In this document: one piece after another, positions 35,191 through 44,482 of the stretch
Numbering within the stretch: the first letter of the stretch is position 1
Layout of the letters: each line of letters begins with the position of its first letter
Assembly (NCBI RefSeq): GCF_009765705.1
Contig: NZ_LMUX01000017.1
Location: 579,516 to 643,515 of the forward strand
Reading direction: 5' to 3'
Source: Burkholderia sp. L27(2015)
GTDB lineage: Bacteria > Pseudomonadota > Gammaproteobacteria > Burkholderiales > Burkholderiaceae
DNA length: 64,000 nucleotides
Translations under genes and position numbers: made by a program
Notes under the pieces: generated by a model
What the model saw: only the letters and a program-made list of their open reading frames with translations
Database searches by the model: none
Told to the model about the DNA's origin: nothing

Positions 35191-35907
35191 TTAGAGGGTG
35201 CTGCGCCCGACTGTCAGCCCACCGCAGACAAACAAGGTTTGCCCCGTGACATAACTTGCCGATTCGGAGGCGAAGAACGCGACGGCGCCCGCAACATCGG
35301 CAGGCGTTCCAAGTCGCCGTAACGGTATCGACTCGACCATGGCTTTCGTTTTTGGGCTATCGGGATCGTTATTCATCGCCCATAGCTCCGTGCCGATCTG
35401 TCCCGGTGCGATGCAATTCACCGTGACTTCGCTCGGCCCCAGTTCCATTGCCATCGTGCGCGTCAAACCTACGAGCGCGGCCTTCGATGCCGCGTATCCG
35501 GTGCGTCCGATCTTCCCAAGTAGCGCACCGCTTGCGATGTTGATCACGCGTCCGAATCGCTGCCGTCTCATCGAAGGGAGCAATGCCTGGATGGCCAGCA
35601 CAGCCGCCTCGACGTTCACGCGCCATTGGTAACTCAACGCGTCCGCGGTAATGTCTGCAACGGACTCGACTGCCACGGCGCCGACGTTGTTGATCAGTAT
35701 CGAAACGTCATGCGCGAGGCCGATACGGGAGAACACCGCTCTGCTGTTTTCCAGGTCATTCAGGTCACACTGGTGAAATTCGCCGGGAAAACTCGAAGGA
35801 ACATGCCGGGCGATACCGATGACTTCGAAGCCGTCCTCGATCAATCGCCGTGTGATCGCAGCACCAATGCCGCGAGTCGCACCTGTCACTACCGCTTTCT
35901 TAACCAT
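35191..35907 (-). CDS. Short-chain dehydrogenase/reductase
   Basis: A 238-residue classical SDR of FabG type. The nucleotide-binding TGATRGIG is at 8-15, NNVGAV near 74, the catalytic Ser in NIASGALLG near 127, and YxxxK in GYAASKAALVG near 140. Start overlaps the end of the livF gene by 8 bp, and DUF1338 follows 41 bp later, so it is part of the catabolic operon. Likely an NAD(P)-dependent alcohol or keto-acid oxidoreductase acting on an intermediate; substrate cannot be read. Confidence 0.9.
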   Translation of the reverse strand: MVKKAVVTGATRGIGAAITRRLIEDGFEVIGIARHVPSSFPGEFHQCDLNDLENSRAVFSRIGLAHDVSILINNVGAVAVESVADITADALSYQWRVNVEAAVLAIQALLPSMRRQRFGRVINIASGALLGKIGRTGYAASKAALVGLTRTMAMELGPSEVTVNCIAPGQIGTELWAMNNDPDSPKTKAMVESIPLRRLGTPADVAGAVAFFASESASYVTGQTLFVCGGLTVGRSTL

Positions 35908-36634
35908 TGCCTACGCTCCTTTCTTCGTTCGCGGCGTGCCCCAGGTAAGCACCCGCCAGATCTATGCCTTGTGCCAACGTTGCAGGCGTGCCCTTCGCCA
36001 CAATGCGACCGAGCTCCAGTACGTACACATAATCCGCCGCCTGCAATGCGCGGTTGACGCTCTGCTCGACGAGCAAGATGGTCATGCCTGAATTTTTCAG
36101 AGACGCAACGATGCGGAAAATCTCGTCAACGATAGAGGGCGCCAACCCCATGCTGGGTTCATCGAGAAGAAGCAGCTTGGGCTCGGCCATCAGCGCGCGG
36201 GCGATCGCCAGCATTTGCTGCTCGCCGCCGGACAAGAGGCCAGCCAATTGCTTGCGCCTTTCCCGCAGTCGTGGGAACAGCAGCAGCGTGCGCTCTAGCG
36301 CCGCGTTAAAGCGCGCTGTGGGCAGCCAAAAGCCACCGAGCCGAAGATTCTCCGCGACCGTCAAGTTGGGGAATACCTGTCGCCCCTCGGGAACCTGCGC
36401 TATTCCGCTTTTTGCAATGCTGGCGGCCGCCCTGCCCGTAATGACAACGCCATCACACCGGATCTCGCCGTCTCGGACCGGCACGAGCCCTGACAGGGAA
36501 CGCATGATGGTGGATTTTCCCGCACCATTGGCTCCGATCATCGCGACCGTTTGCCCATGCTCAACGGAGAATGAGACGCCTCGAAGTGCCTCGACGGCAC
36601 CATACGACACCTTCAGATCGGATACTTTAAGCAT
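35900..36634 (-). CDS. livF: Branched-chain-type ABC transporter ATP-binding protein LivF
   Basis: 244 residues from the ATG at 36634 (MLKVSDLKVSYG); an ATG at 36655 is an alternative. Walker A GANGAGKST near 37, signature LLSGGEQQMLAIAR near 133, Walker B LLLLDEPSMGLAP near 152, switch His replaced by Gln in LVEQSVNRAL as usual for LivF. Overlaps livG by 8 bp. The importer family takes branched-chain amino acids, amides, urea or aromatic acids, so the substrate is probably that of the linked catabolic genes. Confidence 0.92.
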   Translation of the reverse strand: MLKVSDLKVSYGAVEALRGVSFSVEHGQTVAMIGANGAGKSTIMRSLSGLVPVRDGEIRCDGVVITGRAAASIAKSGIAQVPEGRQVFPNLTVAENLRLGGFWLPTARFNAALERTLLLFPRLRERRKQLAGLLSGGEQQMLAIARALMAEPKLLLLDEPSMGLAPSIVDEIFRIVASLKNSGMTILLVEQSVNRALQAADYVYVLELGRIVAKGTPATLAQGIDLAGAYLGHAANEERSVGNG

Positions 36635-37403
36635 GCTCGGTGTCTCGATGTTCACTGCCCAGGTACGCCTCGATCACTGCCGGATTGCGGCATATCTCGT
36701 AAGGAGATCCGGATGCAATACGTTTGCCGAAATTCAGGACGGTGATGCGATCGCTCAACTTGTTGATGAACGGCATATCGTGTTCGACCACCAAGATCGC
36801 GATGCCCTGGTCTCGTATTGAGCTGATAAGGTCAGCCAGCGTTTCGCGCTCCGCATCATTCATGCCCGCTGCCGGTTCATCAAGCATCAGCAAACGCGGC
36901 TCGCCCGCGAGCGCTCTCGCTATCTCGAGCCTACGTTGCGCACCGTACGAAAGACTGAGTGCGGGAGCCAGTGCCGCGTCGGCGAGCCCCACCCGCTCAA
37001 GCAAAGCGTATGCGGCAGCCACGACCGAATGTTCTTCCCGCCGCGCAGCGGGAGACCCGATCGCCGCACCCAATACCCCACCCCGCCTCAAGCAAGTGGC
37101 GCCTAGCAGCACGTTTTCCAGCACCGACATCGATCCAAACAGTCTGATGTTCTGGAAGGTACGCATCATTCCGAGGCCCGAACGTAGACCCAAAGGTATC
37201 TTCGCGAGATCGCCAAACGGCTCGAACGACACCGTGCCTGAGCTCGGCTTTTGCACGCCCGAAATGATGTTGAACAGCGTGGTTTTGCCGGCGCCGTTGG
37301 GACCGATGAGAGCATGGACCTCGCCCTGCTTCACCGTGAACGACACGCCATCGAGAGCGGTGAGTCCCATGAAGCGCATGGAAATGTTATCGACGCTTAG
37401 CAT
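36627..37403 (-). CDS. livG: Branched-chain-type ABC transporter ATP-binding protein LivG
   Basis: 258 residues. Walker A GPNGAGKTTLFN near 33, the LivG-specific GMMRTFQNIRLF block near 79, signature LSYGAQRRLEIARAL near 150, Walker B LLMLDEPAAGMND near 168, and switch region VVEHDM. It overlaps livM by 17 bp. Partner ATPase to LivF on the inner face of the membrane. Confidence 0.92.
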   Translation of the reverse strand: MLSVDNISMRFMGLTALDGVSFTVKQGEVHALIGPNGAGKTTLFNIISGVQKPSSGTVSFEPFGDLAKIPLGLRSGLGMMRTFQNIRLFGSMSVLENVLLGATCLRRGGVLGAAIGSPAARREEHSVVAAAYALLERVGLADAALAPALSLSYGAQRRLEIARALAGEPRLLMLDEPAAGMNDAERETLADLISSIRDQGIAILVVEHDMPFINKLSDRITVLNFGKRIASGSPYEICRNPAVIEAYLGSEHRDTEHA

Positions 37404-38244
37404 TGCCGCGAATCCTGATGATTTTTAATGGAAATAAGCCCGAGGGAAGCAGCAGGACGACCAGTACGATGGCCAGCCCATTGATCATCGTGCGGAATTC
37501 GCTGAAACTGCTCAACAGCTCGGGCAGCAGTGTCAGCAGTACCGCGCCGAATATCGCGCCCAGCGGCGAAGCAACGCCACCCAGTACCACGAAGCTGAGA
37601 ATGGCAACACTGGCGACAAACGAAAAATCATTGGGCGTTACCGTGCCCATGCTGTGCGCACCCGCGGCCCCCGCCAGCCCGGCGAGAGCCGCGGACGCCA
37701 GCACACTGATCAACTTGATGCGGCGTACGTCCACGCCCATCGCTTGAGCCGCAAGTTCATCCGTACGTACTGCTTCTACCGCTCGTCCCAGCCGCGAATG
37801 CATCGCGCAAACCAGGATCGCGGCGACCACGATGACCATCGCATACAGCGCCGTCAGCGGCAGCGATTGCGGAATGCCAGAGATGCCCAGCGCGCCGCCG
37901 AGTACATCGAAGTTAATCGCCAGCGAACGTATGACTTCGCCGAAAGCGATGGTGCCGATCGCCATGTACACGCCGGATAGACGCAGCATCGGCTGCACCA
38001 GCAGCAGCGCTACCAGTAAAGCCAGCAAGGCCCCGGCCGGCATGGAAATCCACAGCGGCATGCCCAGCGTCGTGGTCAGCACAGCGCTGCAATACGCGCC
38101 TATTGCCATGAAGCCCACTTGGCCAAGAAACAGTTGTCCTGTTGCCAGTACGCAGTACATCGCCAACGCCAACAGGCTGTTGATCGCAACCTGGGAAAGT
38201 ACAGTCTGGTAAGTCCAGAGAAAATTCGCGATGAAGTCGCTCAT
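37387..38244 (-). CDS. livM: Branched-chain-type ABC transporter permease LivM
   Basis: 285 residues, mostly hydrophobic with about eight to nine helices. LivM hallmarks: LATGQLFLGQVGFMAIGAYCSAVL near 33-57, LRLSGVYMAIGTIAFGEVIRSLA near 88, and VFLGG-like block SILSFVVLGGVASPLGAIFGA near 213-233. Starts 1 bp after the livH stop. Inner-membrane half of the translocation pore. Confidence 0.92.
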   Translation of the reverse strand: MSDFIANFLWTYQTVLSQVAINSLLALAMYCVLATGQLFLGQVGFMAIGAYCSAVLTTTLGMPLWISMPAGALLALLVALLLVQPMLRLSGVYMAIGTIAFGEVIRSLAINFDVLGGALGISGIPQSLPLTALYAMVIVVAAILVCAMHSRLGRAVEAVRTDELAAQAMGVDVRRIKLISVLASAALAGLAGAAGAHSMGTVTPNDFSFVASVAILSFVVLGGVASPLGAIFGAVLLTLLPELLSSFSEFRTMINGLAIVLVVLLLPSGLFPLKIIRIRGNAKRR

Positions 38245-38245
38245 G

Positions 38246-39127
38246 TCAGACTCTCCGTGCTGTGGACGTAGGCAGCAAGCCCTGAGGCAAGACCCACAGC
38301 GTTGCGAGCAATAGCGCGAATGTCACCGCGTCGCGATAAGCGGACGAGATATAAGCGGTAGTCAGAATCTCGATGATGCCCAGCAGCATGCCGGCAGCCA
38401 GGGCCCCGGGCATGCTGCCCAGGCCGCCGATGACCACGACGGCAAACCCTTGCAGCATCATCGTCTCGCCCATGAACGGCTGAACGGCGTTGAAGTTCAG
38501 TCCTATCAGCGTACCCGCGACGGCGGCGAGCGAACCGCCGATAAATGAAACCAGTGCGGTGGTGCGAAATGGCGACAGCCCGACCAGCAAGGCCGCTGTC
38601 TCGTGATCGCCCACCCCGCGCACGGCGACACCCCAGCGGGTCTTCTTGAGAAACCAGAACAGGGCTGCCACCACGATCAAAACGATGCCGACGATCGTGA
38701 TCTGCAAAACACTGATCGATACGCTACCAAGAGAGAGCACCGTCTCGCTGCTGAACCCGGACGGGTAGCGCATCGGTTCAGCGCCGAAGAACCGCGTCAG
38801 CAAGGCATACAGAAACAAGGACATGCCCATCGTCGCGAGCAATGACGCCAGGTAACGCTCCTTGCGGCGGCGCAACGGCGTCACGATAAGCGCATCGAGG
38901 CCGATCGCGGCGACGCCGGTCACGACCGCGGAAAGCGCGATCGAGGCGATTAATCCCAAACCGAGCGACTGGGCCGCCCACAACGATACATAAGCGCCCA
39001 ACGCAAAGAAGACGCCGTACATCAAGTTGATGACGTGCAAGACACCAAAAATTATCGTAAAGCCGAGCGAGAACAGCGAATAGATCGCGCCGAGCACAAT
39101 GCCATTCACGAGTTGTTGAGCAAACAT
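38246..39127 (-). CDS. livH: Branched-chain-type ABC transporter permease LivH
   Basis: 293 residues with about eight helices. LivH hallmarks: QQLVNGIVLGAIYSLFSLGFTIIFGVLHVINLMYGVFFALGAY at the N-terminus and GFAVVVIGGLGSMPGALAAGMLLGIIEIL near 228-256. It lies 83 bp downstream of the binding protein gene, on the same operon, and pairs with LivM. Confidence 0.92.
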   Translation of the reverse strand: MFAQQLVNGIVLGAIYSLFSLGFTIIFGVLHVINLMYGVFFALGAYVSLWAAQSLGLGLIASIALSAVVTGVAAIGLDALIVTPLRRRKERYLASLLATMGMSLFLYALLTRFFGAEPMRYPSGFSSETVLSLGSVSISVLQITIVGIVLIVVAALFWFLKKTRWGVAVRGVGDHETAALLVGLSPFRTTALVSFIGGSLAAVAGTLIGLNFNAVQPFMGETMMLQGFAVVVIGGLGSMPGALAAGMLLGIIEILTTAYISSAYRDAVTFALLLATLWVLPQGLLPTSTARRV

Positions 39128-39210
39128 CTCTGTACCTCAAATTCTAAATACCTCAATTTCCAAGAAGCGGGCACGATGCCACCCAGTCGGCAACACCGCG
39201 CACATCGGAT

Positions 39211-40347
39211 CTACATAGGTTGGAAAGTGCCGCCCTTCACCTGCAGAGTCACCGCATTGCCGACCCCCGCGGGGTCGCGATTTGCGGCGAACGAGAAAGC
39301 GCCGAACAAGCCGGTAATGCGGATGCCGGCCAGCGTGTCGCGGATCGCGGTTGAGGTCTGATTGGGCGAGCCGGCGAGCGCCGCCGCAACCAGCATCATT
39401 CCCTGGTAGCCCTGCGCCGCATAGGTATCGGGGTCTTGCTGATACTTGGCTCGATAGCTCTTCACGAAACTGACGTTGTCGGCATCGGCCTTCCCCACAT
39501 ACCAGGGACTCGACACGATCACGCCCTCGGCAGAAGGCCCCGCCAGCGAAATCAAGTTGGGCGAATTGAAACCGTTGCCGCCGATAAACACGATGTTTTT
39601 CGGCAGACCGAGTTTGGCTGCCTGAGTCAAAATCGACGCACCGGTGTCCGGATAGGCGCCCGTGAAGATCGCATCGATATTCATCGACTTGACCTTGGTC
39701 AGTTGCGCGGAAAAATCCGTATCCTTCGTGGCAAACGACTCGACATCGACAATATCGATGCCCTGCTTGGCCGCCGCTTCCTTATAGATGGCATACGACT
39801 CGACCATATTCGGGTCGTCGTTCGCGTAAAAGATGGCAGCACGTTTGATCTTGTATTTGGCAGCGGCGCGAGCCACCGATAGCGGCAACAATTGACGCTC
39901 GGCCAGGGAAGTGCGGAAGACAAAAGGACATATGTCGGGAATCCCTTTGGCTGTCGCATTGACGGTCACCATCGGAATATCGCGCTGGCAGGCGATCGGG
40001 CCAGCGGCAAGCGCCTCGCTGCTCAGCGTCGGTCCAATGATCACTGCAACATGCTCCTGAGCAATCAGTCTGCGAAACGCATCGACCGCTTGCTCCTTAT
40101 TGCCGCCGGTATCTTCGGTGATCAGCTTGACGGTGCCTACCCCCTTTATGCCGCCCGCGGCGTTGATCTGCTCGGCAGCCAGTTGTATGCCCTTGTACGT
40201 TTGTCCGCCGAATTTGGAATTCGGCCCCGTGAGCACCTGCACTACGCCAACCTTCACCTCCGCGGCACCGGCAAACGAGGTAACGCCCAGCAGCAGCGAA
40301 GTCGCTACCGCCAGTACTTTTATTTTGCACTGCTTCGTTCCCGTCAT
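39211..40347 (-). CDS. Branched-chain-type periplasmic binding protein (LivK-like)
   Basis: 378 residues from the ATG at 40347 (MTGTKQCKIKV), preferred for its GGGGGA ribosome site over an ATG at 40371. Signal peptide KVLAVATSLLLGVTSFAGA, then a type I binding fold: VKVGVVQVLTGPNSKFGGQTYKGIQLAAEQIN, the ligand-site VIIGPTLSSEALAAGPIA, and AAIFYANDDPNMVESYAIYKEA. First gene of an eight-gene operon running to 32906, read from a LysR-type promoter at 40424-40493. Confidence 0.92.
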   Translation of the reverse strand: MTGTKQCKIKVLAVATSLLLGVTSFAGAAEVKVGVVQVLTGPNSKFGGQTYKGIQLAAEQINAAGGIKGVGTVKLITEDTGGNKEQAVDAFRRLIAQEHVAVIIGPTLSSEALAAGPIACQRDIPMVTVNATAKGIPDICPFVFRTSLAERQLLPLSVARAAAKYKIKRAAIFYANDDPNMVESYAIYKEAAAKQGIDIVDVESFATKDTDFSAQLTKVKSMNIDAIFTGAYPDTGASILTQAAKLGLPKNIVFIGGNGFNSPNLISLAGPSAEGVIVSSPWYVGKADADNVSFVKSYRAKYQQDPDTYAAQGYQGMMLVAAALAGSPNQTSTAIRDTLAGIRITGLFGAFSFAANRDPAGVGNAVTLQVKGGTFQPM

Positions 40348-40423
40348 TATTGAATTCCCCCTATGGTTCATACGAAATCAAGGTCCGGCAGATCGCGATA
40401 GCCATGCGCCGGATGACGCCATG

Positions 40424-40493
40424 GATGGAGAGTAGGGAGACAAAAACACAGCAGCAAACAAAAGAACTGCGTCTTGATTGAAGGAAATTCAAC
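40424..40493 (-). promoter_or_regulatory. LysR-type promoter copy 1 (liv/DUF1338 operon)
   Basis: On the minus strand: dyad TTGAA-N5-TTCAA (40492-40478), 20-bp gap, -35 TTGCTG (40457-40452), 17-bp spacer, -10 TACTCT (40434-40429), start about 75 bp before the ATG. The dyad contains T-N11-A and would be centred near -65, the classic LysR recognition position. The 18-bp stretch GCAAACAAAAGAACTGCG (plus strand) is identical in all three copies (40424, 49621, 55140). Confidence 0.7.
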
Positions 40494-40646
40494 TTGATTG
40501 GATTGCGCAGGCACCAGAAAAAAATACGCGTAAAAGGGCGCAAACGCACGGCCATAAATTTCAATCCGGGTTGAATAAAAATTTATTGAAGACCTGCCGG
40601 GTTCCTGAATAATGGTTATCACAAATGCGAACGAACCGGAGGTCCC

Positions 40647-41195
40647 ATGTCCAAGTTCTACCCCGCCATCGATGGCCAATTCCAAGAATTCATCGAGGAA
40701 CAGAAGATGTTCTTCACTGCAACGGCGCCCGCTTCGGGACGCATCAACGTGTCCCCAAAAGGGATGGATACCTTCCGCGTGCTCGGTCCGAACCGCGTTG
40801 CGTACATGGACCTGACCGGCAGCGGGAACGAGACCGCCGCGCATGTCGGCGAGAACGGCCGACTCACCATCATGTTCTGCAATTTCGGACGTCAGCCGAT
40901 GATCATGCGGCTATTCACCACCGCGCATATCGTCATGAGCGGCGATGACGAATGGGACAGCCTGCTGGCACGGTTTCCGGCGCTACCGGGAACACGGCAG
41001 ATCTTCGTCGCCGAGGTGCACCAGGTGCAAACGGCATGTGGCTTCGGGGTCCCCGAGTTCGACCTCAAACGCGAACGCCCAACGCTGCAGCAGTGGTCCG
41101 AAGCCAAGGGCGAAGAAGGAATGATGGAGTACTGGGCAGATAACAACATGGAAAGCATCGACGGCCTTCCGACTAACCTGAGGATAGATTCCTGA
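40647..41195 (+). CDS. Pyridoxamine 5'-phosphate oxidase-fold family protein
   Basis: A 182-residue PPOX/FMN-binding split-barrel protein. Recognisable blocks are QFQEFIEEQKMFFTATA near 10, INVSPKGMDTFRVLGPNRVAYMDLTGSGNETAAH near 32-65 and MFCNF...PMIMRLFTTAHIV. Such proteins bind FMN or related cofactors and may reduce small molecules; true PNPOx catalytic residues are not evident. A strong GGAGG site precedes the ATG. First gene of a six-gene plus-strand operon with very short gaps. Confidence 0.88.
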   Translation: MSKFYPAIDGQFQEFIEEQKMFFTATAPASGRINVSPKGMDTFRVLGPNRVAYMDLTGSGNETAAHVGENGRLTIMFCNFGRQPMIMRLFTTAHIVMSGDDEWDSLLARFPALPGTRQIFVAEVHQVQTACGFGVPEFDLKRERPTLQQWSEAKGEEGMMEYWADNNMESIDGLPTNLRIDS

Positions 41196-41196
41196 T

Positions 41197-41841
41197 ATGT
41201 ACACTACTGACGACCTCGATCGCTTGCGCACGATCTCGACCGCAGCAATCTCCGACGCGTTGGACACGCTTAGTCGCAAGCAGTTGGTGATTCCTCCTCC
41301 TATTCGGCTACTGGCCGGCAAGCGCATTTTCGGTGCGGCGATCACAGTCATGATGGCGCCTACCGGAGAAAAGGCGCACCACAACGCAGCCATGCAAACG
41401 CTCGACGAATGCGAGGCGGGATCGGTGCTCGTCTTGGCAGGCGAGCCCGATCCCGTCGGGTGCGGGTTCGGTGCCCCCGAGATTGCGGTTGCCACGGCGC
41501 GAAAATTGGGCGGCCTGCTGACCGATTGCCCGGTACGTTACAGCGCCGCGCTTCCGGACTCTGTGGTCGGAGTCGCCGGCATGGGTTTGTCGCCTGCGAG
41601 CGGATTCGGCCGCATCAAAACGATGGCGCTTTGCAAGTCGTCCGTATGCTGCGGTGTCACGATCGAGACGGGTGACCTGATCGTCGGCGATTTCCTCGGC
41701 GTGGTTGTCGTACCGGCGAAGTACGTGCACCCCGTGGCGGAAATTGCCCATCTCTACGAGCAGCGCATCGAGCGCATGGCCGCCGACGCTTATGAGACGG
41801 GGTCAGTGCGTGAGGCAGTAAAACGTCATTGGAGCGTCTGA
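41197..41841 (+). CDS. RraA/HMG-CHA aldolase-like family protein
   Basis: A 214-residue member of the RraA fold. Bacterial homologues include divalent-metal-dependent 4-hydroxy-4-methyl-2-oxoglutarate/4-carboxy-4-hydroxy-2-oxoadipate aldolases, which release pyruvate, and demethylmenaquinone methyltransferase-annotated proteins. The family core ISTAAISDALDTL (near 10-22), GAAITVMMAPTGEKAHHNAAM and GDLIVGDFLGVVVVPAKYV (near 165-185) are visible. The usual catalytic G-G-x-R-D is not obvious around LSPASGFGRIKT, so aldolase activity is uncertain. Starts 1 bp after the PPOX stop. Confidence 0.85.
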   Translation: MYTTDDLDRLRTISTAAISDALDTLSRKQLVIPPPIRLLAGKRIFGAAITVMMAPTGEKAHHNAAMQTLDECEAGSVLVLAGEPDPVGCGFGAPEIAVATARKLGGLLTDCPVRYSAALPDSVVGVAGMGLSPASGFGRIKTMALCKSSVCCGVTIETGDLIVGDFLGVVVVPAKYVHPVAEIAHLYEQRIERMAADAYETGSVREAVKRHWSV

Positions 41842-41844
41842 CCG

Positions 41845-42864
41845 ATGACGGCCGAATCTGTTATTCGAATGAGGTTTGTGGACGGCGAGGAAACGCACGT
41901 TTCATGCGGGGATTCGAGCACGATTTTCGATGCTGCACGTAATGCCGGCGTCGCGCTTGCGCATGATTGCCTCAACGGCACTTGCGGGACATGCCGCGGC
42001 ACGCTGACGGCCGGAACCGTCGCGTACACGCTGGACGCCGATCAACTCGCTTTACCTAAGGGGGAACCTGAGGCGGTGCTGCTATGCCAAGCAAAGCCGA
42101 CGTCGGCGGGTGTCGACCTGACGCTTCCCTATAGCCGCGCATCGCTGCTGCCGGAGAAGAAACGCAAGCTCAAGGTACTCAGTAAAACCCGCGTCAGCGA
42201 AACGGTCTGGGACGTCAGATGCAAAGCCGAAGGTCTGCGCATGTTCGACTTCCTGCCCGGCCAATACGTCAGGGTTACGCCGAACGGGCAAAACTTCACA
42301 CGCGCTTACTCGCCCTACACGGTGCCCGGTACCGCCGAAATCGGATTTTTGATTCGCGAACTCGAAAACGGCGCCATGTCGCACTATCTGCGCGACCATC
42401 CCGTCGAAAACGATGTGTGGGCCGTGTCAGGTCCCTACGGCGTGTTCTATCGGCGCCATACGCATGCGCCGTCTCTGTATGTTGCCGGCGGTACAGGCTT
42501 GGCACCCGTGCTGTCGATGCTCAGCGCACAGCAAAAACTGGGCTCGTCCACGGGCCCCAAAAAAGTCGTGTTCGGCGTCACCCGCGCGAGCGATTTGTTC
42601 TACGTCGAAGAACTCAAGGCAATCGCCGAGGCGATGCCCGAGGTGTCGGTCGTCGTGACCGTAATGGAAGGTGCGACCGAGCCTTCGATCCGCCAGGCCA
42701 GCGTTGTCGACGTGCTAAGCGAAGCCGATTTCGCCGAACTGGGCCAGCATGGGGCCGCTTATTTGTGCGGACCTCCAGGCATGGTCAATGCCGTGCGAGA
42801 ACGTGCCACCGGCTGGGCTATCGCCCAAAGCCGCATTTTTTCGGAAGAGTTTCTTCCCTCCTAG
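41845..42864 (+). CDS. 2Fe-2S ferredoxin/FAD/NAD(P) oxidoreductase, BenC type
   Basis: 339 residues. An N-terminal plant-type ferredoxin with cluster ligands Cys42, Cys47, Cys50 and Cys81 (C-x4-C-x2-C spacing) is followed by an FAD domain (FTRAYSPYTVP near 150) and an NAD(P) domain (YVAGGTGLAPVLSML near 206; LCGPPGM near 303). This is the architecture of electron-transfer subunits of aromatic-ring dioxygenases such as BenC. No oxygenase subunit is encoded in the operon, so its electron acceptor is unknown; the flavin or Fe(II) enzymes nearby are candidates. Confidence 0.92.
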   Translation: MTAESVIRMRFVDGEETHVSCGDSSTIFDAARNAGVALAHDCLNGTCGTCRGTLTAGTVAYTLDADQLALPKGEPEAVLLCQAKPTSAGVDLTLPYSRASLLPEKKRKLKVLSKTRVSETVWDVRCKAEGLRMFDFLPGQYVRVTPNGQNFTRAYSPYTVPGTAEIGFLIRELENGAMSHYLRDHPVENDVWAVSGPYGVFYRRHTHAPSLYVAGGTGLAPVLSMLSAQQKLGSSTGPKKVVFGVTRASDLFYVEELKAIAEAMPEVSVVVTVMEGATEPSIRQASVVDVLSEADFAELGQHGAAYLCGPPGMVNAVRERATGWAIAQSRIFSEEFLPS

Positions 42865-42876
42865 GACCCTATCTCC

Positions 42877-43809
42877 ATGGCTCATAAAACCATAGTGTGC
42901 GCGGCACAAATTGCCCCGGTGTACATGAACCTCGCCGCCACAACTGACAAGATCGTCGCATCCATTCTGGACGCCGGCAAACTAGGCGCCAAGCTGGTGG
43001 TATTCCCGGAAACGGTACTGCCGGGCTACCCCTATTGGACGTTGATCCACGACCCGTTCAGCGCGCGTGGCCGATTTGCGCGCACGCTCTATGAGCAGGC
43101 GGTCCGGCTCGATTCGGAGGTTGTCGCGAGGCTGCGCCAGGCCGCAAGCGAAGCCGCCTGCGTGGTGTCGGTCGGAATCAACGAACTCGACGGCGGCACG
43201 ATCTATAACAGCCAACTCTTGATCGACGCGGATGGCACGATCCTGGGCTGCCGCCGCAAGTTGGTGCCCACACACCATGAGCGGATTACATGGGGTCGCG
43301 GCGACGGATCGGACCTCGGCATCTATGAAACCGCCATCGGTAAAGTCGGGTCGCTGATCTGTTACGAACATACCAATCCCTTGTTCCGGTACGCGATTCA
43401 ATCGCAAGGCGAGCAAATCCATATCGCGAATTGGCCGGGCGGTATGCCCTGGACAGACGATTTGATCGACGCTGCCGTCAGACTTTACGCGATCGAGTCG
43501 GCGGCGTTTGTGGTCAGCACCACCTCGGTATTTACGCCCGAGATGGCTCACTACCTCGGAGAGGAAGCGTCGCAACCCCTACGCCTGGGCGGCGGCGCTT
43601 CGGCCATCGTAGCTCCCGGAGGCAAGTATCTGGCACGAGCCGCACCTGATGAAGAGGTATTGCTGACGGCAGAACTCGACTTCGGCCTGATCGCCGATTG
43701 GAAACACATTATCGACGGCACCGGTCACTACGCGCGCCCTGATGTCGTCAAATTGCATATCAATCAAAGCAAGCAAAAAAACGTCGAAACCACGTTCAAC
43801 CCTTTCTAG
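42877..43809 (+). CDS. Nitrilase-superfamily carbon-nitrogen hydrolase
   Basis: A 310-residue nitrilase branch enzyme. The catalytic triad is visible: Glu45 (VFPETVLPGYP), Lys128 (CRRKLVPTHHER) and Cys162 (SLICYEHTNPLFRY). The EHTNPL-type block after the cysteine is typical of true nitrilases and aliphatic amidases rather than N-carbamoylases. It probably hydrolyses a nitrile or amide intermediate to the carboxylate in the cytoplasm. Third-from-last in the operon, 12 bp after the reductase gene. Confidence 0.92.
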   Translation: MAHKTIVCAAQIAPVYMNLAATTDKIVASILDAGKLGAKLVVFPETVLPGYPYWTLIHDPFSARGRFARTLYEQAVRLDSEVVARLRQAASEAACVVSVGINELDGGTIYNSQLLIDADGTILGCRRKLVPTHHERITWGRGDGSDLGIYETAIGKVGSLICYEHTNPLFRYAIQSQGEQIHIANWPGGMPWTDDLIDAAVRLYAIESAAFVVSTTSVFTPEMAHYLGEEASQPLRLGGGASAIVAPGGKYLARAAPDEEVLLTAELDFGLIADWKHIIDGTGHYARPDVVKLHINQSKQKNVETTFNPF

Positions 43810-43824
43810 GCATCGCTATCCATA

Positions 43825-44475
43825 ATGAGCAAAAAAGTTACCTTGTCGTTTGACGACGGTCCAAATCCCGAGTCCACTCACGCCGTACTCGATGTCTTGG
43901 CCGCCCATGGCATCAAGAGCAGTTTTTTCTCTATCTGCTCCAAGCTCGACGAGCCTGACGCCCGCGCGGCGGCTGCGCGTGCAGTGGAAGAAGGCCATTG
44001 GTACGGCAGCCATTCCCACTATCACAAGACGCCCATGGGCTGGATGGAGGACTTCAATCAGGCTATTGCCGAAATCGACCTCGGCTTCGACGCCTTGGGG
44101 GATTTGGCGACGCCGGAACGTATGTATCGGCCGTTTGGCTTCGGCGGTGTGCTCGACACCCGGCTTCTCAATCCGGTTGCGGTTCAGCATCTGCTCGATC
44201 GAGGTTACCGATGCGTTTTGTGGGATTTCACCCCACGTGAGTGGAATAACGCCGATTCCTGGGTAGAAATGTGCCTCGAGTATTGCGACCAGAAAGAATG
44301 GAGCTGCCTCGCGCTGCGCGACAGCGAGCAGACCATCGGCGATCGAATCGATGCCCTCGTCGTCGGACTCAAGAATAACGGCTACGAGATCGTCCAGGAT
44401 TTTCCCGAGCATGTGGTGCCTATCGCCAACGGGAAGATCCTCCTGGACATCGCGGACTACGTTGCCACCAAATAG
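43825..44475 (+). CDS. Polysaccharide deacetylase (NodB-homology) family protein
   Basis: 216 residues with a complete NodB core: Asp pair in TLSFDDGPNPE (about 9-14), metal His pair in GSHSHYHKT (about 58-65), Arg in MYRPFGFGG (about 107). No signal peptide is visible, so it is cytoplasmic, unlike chitin or peptidoglycan deacetylases. Cytoplasmic relatives such as PuuE (allantoinase-type) open amide rings. Given its place after the nitrilase gene, an amidohydrolase role in catabolism is more likely than sugar deacetylation. Confidence 0.88.
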   Translation: MSKKVTLSFDDGPNPESTHAVLDVLAAHGIKSSFFSICSKLDEPDARAAAARAVEEGHWYGSHSHYHKTPMGWMEDFNQAIAEIDLGFDALGDLATPERMYRPFGFGGVLDTRLLNPVAVQHLLDRGYRCVLWDFTPREWNNADSWVEMCLEYCDQKEWSCLALRDSEQTIGDRIDALVVGLKNNGYEIVQDFPEHVVPIANGKILLDIADYVATK

Positions 44476-44482
44476 GCGCGCG

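Noticed and set aside
40554-40586. ATAAATTT...AAATTTAT dyad before the PPOX operon
   Set aside because: An AT-rich symmetrical stretch that could be an operator, but arms are low-complexity and no second copy was found.
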